Shown piece after piece: positions 58,885-64,000 of a DNA stretch of 64,000 nt; positions within the stretch are counted from its first letter, which is position 1, and the number at the start of each line of letters is the position of its first letter. The translations under genes were made by a program, and so were the position numbers. Source of the stretch: Pictodentalium vernedei (Eukaryota; Mollusca; Scaphopoda; Dentaliida; Dentaliidae); the NCBI GenBank assembly GCA_031216915.1, contig CM062296.1, forward strand, positions 62,981,084-63,045,083, given 5' to 3'. The notes under the pieces are model-generated. The model saw only the letters and a list, made by a program, of their open reading frames with translations, made no database searches and was not told the origin of the DNA.

Positions 58885-60159
58885 ATGACAAATATACTAG
58901 ATATACCACAAAGCATAGTGAAAGATGAAAGTATTCAAGAATATGAGGTTCACGAATATGAACCGGTAACCGGAATGAGTTTGAATAATGCGGGAGAGAT
59001 AAGAATCAACGTCGAAACTCAAGATTTATTCGTACATCCTAGCGAGAGTTACATAGTGGTGCAGGGACGTCTCACCAAGGAAGATGGGAGCGACTACACC
59101 GACGACGACACGGTTACTCTAACCAATAATGGCATCATGCATCTATTCAGTAATATAAAATACAAGCTATCTGGACAAGAGATAGAATCTGTGTTTCATC
59201 CCGGTCAAGCCACCACGATGTTCGGACTCTTGACGTACCCTGATGATTTTTCGAAATCTAGAGGACTTAATCAGTTGTGGGTGAAAGACACCGTCGGCCC
59301 TGCTCGCGCCGGCGCCGCCTTGATATTCGACTGCGTCGTCAAGACGTCCAGACCTAAAGGAACGTTTTCGTTCAGGATACCTTTGAAACACATCTTCGGA
59401 TTTGCGGACGATTACAACAAGATCATGTACGGATTCAAACACAATCTGACATTGATTCGAAATGGAAACGACGACGCAATAGTGAGACTCACTGCGACCA
59501 ATGCAGGTAAGATAACTCTACACAAGATATCGTGGTTCGTTCCGCACGTGGAGCCTTCGATCGTGGAGAAAGCGTGTCTCTACAAGATCATAGAATCCAA
59601 GAGTAAATTACCCGTGGGATTTAGAATGAGACAGTGCGACACAGCTAGCATTCCTCTCTCCACGAATCACTTCGATTGGAGATTGACGGTGAAATCTGCT
59701 TCCGAGAGACCGCGTTTCATCGTGGTTGCATTTCAAACCGATAGGGACGGGTCTCAGGAAAAGAATGCGTCGCTGTTCGATCACTGCCATTTGAGAAACA
59801 TGCAAGTGTTTCTGAACGCCACGAGATATCCAGCAATCGATTACAACGCGTCGTTCGACAAGAACGATTTCTGCAGACTGTACGGCGACACTGCTGATTT
59901 TAGAAAGAAGTATCATGGTCTAGACGAATTGATGAGCAACCCTAACATGTCTCCCGGCGAACACAAGTCGATGTATCCCATGTTCGTATTCGACGTCAGT
60001 AAACAGAGTGAACGACTCAAGAGTAGCGTGTTAGACATTCAGATCAAGATGCAATTTGATAGGAACGTTCTGAGAAAAACCGAAGCCTTCACCCTGGTAC
60101 TGTCGGACAGAGAATTACAATTTGAATCGGATGGAAATAAGATGTCGATCATTCGATGA
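58885..60159 (+). CDS. Major-capsid-like protein (424 aa)
   Basis: A long intact frame starts MTNILDIPQSIV, 154 bases after the integrase stop. Conserved blocks are ETQDLFVHPSESYIVVQGRL, IMHLFSNIKYKLSGQEIES, GLNQLWVKD, GTFSFRIPLKHIFGF, LPVGFRMRQCDTASIP, RPRFIVVAFQT and LKSSVLDIQIKMQF. The protein recurs in metazoan Polinton-like elements beside the integrase gene. Length, beta-rich composition and context fit a double jelly-roll major capsid protein, but that fold is inferred. A broken homologue is at 49565-50810. It ends close to a small gene and an AT-rich spacer. No lesion was seen. Confidence 0.85.
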   Translation: MTNILDIPQSIVKDESIQEYEVHEYEPVTGMSLNNAGEIRINVETQDLFVHPSESYIVVQGRLTKEDGSDYTDDDTVTLTNNGIMHLFSNIKYKLSGQEIESVFHPGQATTMFGLLTYPDDFSKSRGLNQLWVKDTVGPARAGAALIFDCVVKTSRPKGTFSFRIPLKHIFGFADDYNKIMYGFKHNLTLIRNGNDDAIVRLTATNAGKITLHKISWFVPHVEPSIVEKACLYKIIESKSKLPVGFRMRQCDTASIPLSTNHFDWRLTVKSASERPRFIVVAFQTDRDGSQEKNASLFDHCHLRNMQVFLNATRYPAIDYNASFDKNDFCRLYGDTADFRKKYHGLDELMSNPNMSPGEHKSMYPMFVFDVSKQSERLKSSVLDIQIKMQFDRNVLRKTEAFTLVLSDRELQFESDGNKMSIIR

Positions 60160-60288
60160 GAGACGAGTGTGTGAAAAAAAATTAATAAACGTTAAAAATG
60201 TGGATGTAAGATTAATTAAAAACTAAAATCTCGAAAACAAAATGAATGTTTCTAACAGGAAACAACAAATCATCACTACGACGTTAAA

Positions 60289-60603
60289 ATGAAATACTTT
60301 GAAAAATGGATTCAAATTGAATATGAAGAACGTAACACAAAAAAAGGATGGAATAGTTGTGATTTTGACGAATATCGTTTAAAAGAAAAAGAAGAGTTTG
60401 ATCTCATAAGATCTAACGAAGAAATTATAAAAAATACAATTTTAAAATGTCGCAAATGTAAGAAACATCAAATAAAAATCGAATCTCAACAAACTAGATC
60501 TGGTGATGAACCAACAACCGTACTCGCAAAGTGTATTAATTGTAATCATAAATGGATAGAAAATTTAAAAAAAGGATGTAATTTTAATCATCGTTATAAG
60601 TGA
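60289..60603 (+). CDS. TFIIS-like zinc ribbon protein (104 aa)
   Basis: The C-terminal half is a zinc ribbon: C54-x2-C57 and C82-x2-C85, with RSGDEPTT at 70-77. The acidic pair D73-E74 lies exactly where the RSxDE hairpin of TFIIS sits; in TFIIS this hairpin enters the RNA polymerase II active site and triggers RNA cleavage. The N-terminal half is charged and not recognised. TFIIS-like proteins are known from large DNA viruses. No counterpart exists in element 1, where the capsid gene is followed directly by a hairpin. An upstream 16-residue frame (60242-60292) overlaps the start by ATGA, which may be chance. Confidence 0.82.
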   Translation: MKYFEKWIQIEYEERNTKKGWNSCDFDEYRLKEKEEFDLIRSNEEIIKNTILKCRKCKKHQIKIESQQTRSGDEPTTVLAKCINCNHKWIENLKKGCNFNHRYK

Positions 60604-60620
60604 CAAAGGAAAACAAAAAA

Positions 60621-60645
60621 AATGAGATCTAAAGATGATCTCATT
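60621..60645. terminator. Hairpin between convergent TFIIS-like and fibre genes
   Basis: AATGAGATC is followed by seven bases and its exact inverse GATCTCATT, then a T-run. The position is equivalent to the larger hairpin of element 1 at 50890-50949. Confidence 0.5.
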
Positions 60646-60717
60646 ACTTTTTTTTTGTTTTTTTTTGTTTTTAATAATCACACATTATCTTTTTTTAATT
60701 CATTATTTTCCACGCAT

Positions 60718-62035
60718 TCACTGTTTGTTCAAAGGAACTAGTTCGATCAGTAGACTCACCACGGAAGTGGCGGCTTCGGGATTATTGGTTTTCATAACGA
60801 AATTAATCCTGTCTCCGGCGTTCACTTTGAGAGGCATGCCGAACGTGCTAACATTCGCGTGTTGATTCTCAGTCTTTTCGACGCTGTATCTCTTATCGCT
60901 CTCTACACCATTCACCATGAGATTGACGACTGCTCTGTTATTCAAATCCGAGGAAGCCAGACTCATTCGAAGGATTTCACCTCCCGCTACCTCCATTTCC
61001 AAAAGACCACTCAGCTTTTCCCTCATCTAAGGTACCGGCCTCTTCGGCCCACACAGTGATCAATTGTCTAGCATATTTGACTTTCTCCTCCACCGAAATC
61101 AGGGTGCAGGCATCCGTCATGTTCACAGGATCTGGTAGATTCGTGAGTGCGTGTCCACCCATGTCTAGTTTACCTTCCATTATGTCACCCTTTCTCCAGA
61201 CCGAGTTGTCATCCATGTACTTTCTGCTGACCGTGCTGGAATCGAATTCGGGATCGTGACTGAGTCCGAATAAATTCTTACCGTTCATGTCGATACCACC
61301 CTCCATGGTTCCACCAGATTGTTTGTTCAGGTAGAGATCGTCCACTTGCGATTCTAGGTATTCTTGTGATCATATCACGGCAGAATCTACATAGCCCTTG
61401 TTGACCGCGGTTGAGTCCGCATCCGTGTCGTCGACCTTCGACAGATTCAATATCTTTTTGAATCCCACATTTAGATCCGATTTCATTTCTCGTCTGTCAG
61501 ACTTTCTCTGTTCCAGATCTACGTAGTGTTTGGTCGCCACGTCTTTGGGATTCGTGGGAGTGGCCACGTTTGTTATCTTGTTAGAATTGGCGTTCAATTC
61601 CGAGTGCATCGTTTTCTGAATATATCTATTTCTCAGGTGTTCGCTGAATCTCGTGGGAGAGTCGTCCGCGTATTTCTTGGTCGCAGCATCAGTGGGATCT
61701 ATGGGATTCACGACGTTGACGAAACGTTTGGATTTCAGATCGAGATCATCGGTCATGGTTTTATCCACGTAATTATCTAGCAGGATTTGTTCGAAATCGG
61801 CGTTCCCCCTGTCAACGTATTTTTTAGTTGCAGCATCTGCGAGATCTATCGGCTCAGGAAGATTGTAGAGCTTCTTATCGTTCATGTTCAAAGGTTCTTC
61901 TCGAGGTTCGTATCTCCGAACGTAACGTTCGTCCAAGTTGGCAACATCATAACCATCGTCAACTTCGAAAGTCTTCCTCTTCTTTCTTGGATTGACTTTT
62001 TCGTCGTCACTTCTACCAAATTTATCGACTGGCAT
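60718..62035 (-). pseudogene. Fibre-like repeat protein, two lesions
   Basis: Read from 62035, a charged N-terminus (KVNPRKKRKTFEVDDGYD) is followed by several copies of a roughly 45-residue repeat whose ends read PIDLADAATKKYVD, PIDPTDAATKKYAD and PTNPKDVATKHYVD, alternating with LNMNDKKLYNLP-type strands. This is the pattern of trimeric fibre shafts in phages and animal viruses. A single in-frame TGA (61370-61372) interrupts the shaft; reading resumes to about 61030. There a small deletion, relative to the remnant at 51283-51330, shifts the frame, and the globular C-terminal domain continues in the other frame (61026-60718, ending VSLLIELVPLNKQ). The product would probably mediate attachment. 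As it stands it is broken while its neighbours are open. Confidence 0.8.
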
Positions 62036-62187
62036 GTTGTTGTGAGGATTTTTTTGTTTTTAGAAAAATATATTCAAAATGCAGTTTATTAAAAATGAAC
62101 TATGTTATTTTATTTTTCGTTTTTATTCGATTAAAATTTTTAAAATATTTTTTTATCTTTATATATACTATAAAAAAAAATCTCTCT

Positions 62188-62622
62188 CTAATGTAAATCA
62201 TTGAGAATGTCTTGAAATCGATCTCCTTCAGACCATCTCTTGAGAACGTAGAGACACAGGTGACCGCAAAACACTTGATCTGGTGATTGCACTTGTTCCG
62301 TGTTGTAACGAACCATCGATTTGTTGAAATAGTTCTTTATTTCTTTTGGCGGCGAGATTCCGTAGCTGTTGAAATAATATTTTTTTTTATTCCCGTTCTT
62401 AAACCACACCACCCAGTGAGTGCCTTCACCCGATGAATCGTCTAGATTTAAAATTCTGCATTCCGATTGTCGAGGTCTTCTCTTCGGCAAGGCGTCTCTG
62501 GAAAACACGCCTAGAAAATCTTTGATTTTCAAATCCTTTGCCGCATTCAACAGATCGATGTTGGATAGGGGTTCGTTAGGTAAGACGACACCTTCTACGG
62601 ATATCTTTATTTTCTTATTCAT
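62188..62622 (-). CDS. Adenain-like cysteine protease (144 aa)
   Basis: The layout is that of the adenovirus protease/Ulp1 clan: GTHW with H69, a strand YYFNSYG ending at residue 88, and an oxyanion Gln (Q112) seven residues before the nucleophile C119 in VFCGHLC. The Q-C spacing equals that of adenain. The residue that normally orients the histidine (Asp or Glu) is Asn here (N85). The length is short for adenain but usual for Polinton proteases. It would mature capsid proteins. It lies between the fibre and PIP-box genes on the minus strand, with spacers of about 150 and 30 bases. Confidence 0.85.
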   Translation of the reverse strand: MNKKIKISVEGVVLPNEPLSNIDLLNAAKDLKIKDFLGVFSRDALPKRRPRQSECRILNLDDSSGEGTHWVVWFKNGNKKKYYFNSYGISPPKEIKNYFNKSMVRYNTEQVQSPDQVFCGHLCLYVLKRWSEGDRFQDILNDLH

Positions 62623-62654
62623 AAATGCGTATATATTTTTTTTTATTTATTTTA

Positions 62655-62972
62655 TTATAATTTACTAAAAAATGATGTTATTTTTTTTTGTTTTTTTCTC
62701 TTTTTTTTTAAACTAACATTCTTGATGTCTCTATTATTTTCTATAATTTTGATTCCATCTAATTCCTCTTGATTTTCTGGAATCCTGATATTACCATCTT
62801 TTAGTAGAATAGATTCGATCGTTTTGTGGTGATTTAACGAATGAAATTTTTTAGACACCGTGTCGTAAATGTATTTACAATTTTGACAATTTTTTGAACA
62901 GAAATAACAACTGCAAATATCTATTATATTCAAATACGTCTTTTTTGCTACCTGCAAAAAAAGACGACGCAA
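62655..62972 (-). CDS. Short Cys-rich protein ending in a PCNA-binding (PIP) box
   Basis: The C-terminus reads QKKITSFF plus SKL, a textbook PIP box (Q-x-x-[ILM]-x-x-[FY]-[FY]) preceded by a basic run KKKRKK. Residues before it, RIPENQEELDG.KIIE...VSLK, duplicate the tail of the adjacent DNA polymerase, which lacks the box. The front part has a cluster CSCYFCSKNCQNC that could bind zinc. There is no ATG: the frame starts at TTG. Just upstream on the minus strand CTTTTTTTGCAG looks like a 3' splice acceptor, so this may be an alternative last exon of the polymerase rather than a separate gene. Confidence 0.55.
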   Translation of the reverse strand: MRRLFLQVAKKTYLNIIDICSCYFCSKNCQNCKYIYDTVSKKFHSLNHHKTIESILLKDGNIRIPENQEELDGIKIIENNRDIKNVSLKKKRKKQKKITSFFSKL

Positions 62973-63023
62973 AAAGAGATATCAAACATAGTTTGTCTCT
63001 CTTAGCTCGAACGTTTTCGGAAT

Positions 63024-64000
63024 TTAAGAATTGGAGTTCGTTAGGGTTTTTTTTTCTTTTTTTCTTTTTCTTTTTAAACTAACTCTCTCCATGTCACTAT
63101 CGATTTCTATAATTTTGAGTCCATCTAATTCTTCTTGATTTTCTGGAATCCTATCATCCACAATCATATCTGGAATCTTATCATCCACAATCGTATCTGG
63201 AATCCAATCATCCACATTCATATCATCTCTAATTAGATCCACAGTCCAATGTCCGAGTGCCAAAGTGCTTATTTTATCATCTAACACGAATCTCTTTTCG
63301 TCGTCGGCCGTCAGCGAAATCTTGTTGACTATTTCGGTATACAAGTCGTGATTTTCGCTTCGTATCGATTTCATAATCTTATACACCGAACCACTTCCTA
63401 ACAGACAATCTTTATACTCTTGAAAAGAGATGTTTTTCTTCACCACGCACGCTTTAACTCCTTTGCACTTCTTGATCTCTTCATCATCTTCTAGACGATA
63501 AGCATACAGTTTGGGTCTCAAGCCCACGAATTTGAAGATTTGTTTACCACCGCTCTCGTCCTTAAATTTACTCAACACCTTCTTGTTGTTGTTGGATTGA
63601 ATGTTGGACAGGTGATCAACGGGATAATTGCTCGTGTCGAACCACTCGGCCACGTCCTGAGATATATCTCGGTAGACGTCTTTCGTCTCTATCTCATAAA
63701 CTAAACTGTCCATGTCGGTGAACAGTAGTTTGGCTTTATCACCAATTTTTCGTTTGACATAATCGTAGTGAAACTTGTACATCAATCGCTTGCTGATATC
63801 TAAGATGATCGGTCTGAGATAATATGGTTTGTCGAACATCAGGTACGTCTTTTGCATGTGAATGGCCACTAGATTTTCATCGAATATGGTTCGGTGTTTG
63901 TAATTGGGTTTCGCCACTAATTTTTTAGCTCTTTCCTCAGACGCGACGAGTTGAACGTCGGTTCTCTTCCTGATGTTTTCCATCGATTTACCGTACACGC
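63024..64000 (-). CDS. Protein-primed family B DNA polymerase, C-terminal part
   Basis: The gene enters from beyond the right edge; only the last 325 or so codons are seen. YGKSMENIRKR near the window edge belongs to the motif B region. Motif C is LLFTDMDSLVY (Met between the two Asp that hold metal ions, where Thr is usual). KFKDESGGKQ and KKCKGVK are the further conserved blocks of Polinton-type polymerases. The C-terminus holds three copies of a VDD.IPD-like unit (about 63130-63220), then PENQEELDG and a Lys-rich end. It would copy the element using a terminal protein as primer. No lesion was seen in this part. Confidence 0.92.
   Translation of the reverse strand, partial: VYGKSMENIRKRTDVQLVASEERAKKLVAKPNYKHRTIFDENLVAIHMQKTYLMFDKPYYLRPIILDISKRLMYKFHYDYVKRKIGDKAKLLFTDMDSLVYEIETKDVYRDISQDVAEWFDTSNYPVDHLSNIQSNNNKKVLSKFKDESGGKQIFKFVGLRPKLYAYRLEDDEEIKKCKGVKACVVKKNISFQEYKDCLLGSGSVYKIMKSIRSENHDLYTEIVNKISLTADDEKRFVLDDKISTLALGHWTVDLIRDDMNVDDWIPDTIVDDKIPDMIVDDRIPENQEELDGLKIIEIDSDMERVSLKRKRKKEKKTLTNSNS

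Larger units (their letters stand above)
56100..64000 (+). mobile_element. Polinton-like element 2, right part, runs off the window
   Basis: The gene order from zinc protein to capsid gene matches element 1, but the sequences differ clearly and most frames are open. It then adds a TFIIS-like gene and, on the minus strand, fibre, protease, a PIP-box protein and the DNA polymerase. The left genes (virion, ATPase, penton) are not found before 56185, so it is either left-truncated or rearranged. Its left boundary is uncertain (between about 55780 and 56180), and no TIR was seen. Confidence 0.82.

Overview
This window is animal nuclear DNA, most likely from an invertebrate. It is mostly non-coding and dense in small repeats: tRNA-headed and 5S-rRNA-headed SINEs with clear target-site duplications, TA-flanked Tc1/mariner-like MITEs, a hAT-like MITE and many perfect palindromes. 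One host exon is recognisable, an array of four fibronectin type III domains with splice signals at both ends. The species cannot be named from the sequence; a marine deuterostome or lophotrochozoan is plausible, but that is inference.

Layout. 1-21,800: host DNA built largely of MITE, SINE and palindrome copies, with one decayed repeat-encoded ORF. 21,805-23,301: FN3 exon, followed by a 500-bp palindromic satellite and more MITEs. 29,146-36,710 and 36,711-44,426: a tandem duplication of about 7.6 kb that carries host DNA plus the left third of a Polinton/Maverick-like (virus-derived, self-synthesising) element. 40,792-53,005: the full length of that element (element 1), with TIRs of about 0.7 kb, AG...CT ends and a 5/6-matching candidate 6-bp target duplication. 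Its genes are all broken and it has lost its polymerase and protease. About 56,100 to the right edge: the right part of a second, related but distinct element (element 2), mostly with open frames, running off the window inside its DNA polymerase gene.

Combined gene set of the two elements: two virion-type proteins, an A32/FtsK-like packaging ATPase, a minor-capsid/penton-like protein, a small protein ending in a conserved NSPFxNIPLL-type tail, a Cys/His zinc protein, a two-helix membrane protein, a zinc ribbon-phospholipase A2-integrase fusion, a major-capsid-like protein, a TFIIS-like zinc ribbon, and on the opposite strand a fibre-like repeat protein, an adenain-like cysteine protease, a short protein with a PCNA-binding (PIP) box and a protein-primed family B DNA polymerase. 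Integrase and TIRs would serve integration; polymerase and perhaps PCNA recruitment would serve replication; capsid proteins, ATPase and protease would build particles; PLA2 and fibre fit entry or attachment. Most systems here belong to a known element type. The least expected items are hairpins at both element ends with compensatory base changes, the PIP-box protein made from a copied polymerase tail, the TFIIS ribbon present in only one of the two elements, and the tandem duplication whose two halves act as filled and empty sites for three MITE insertions.
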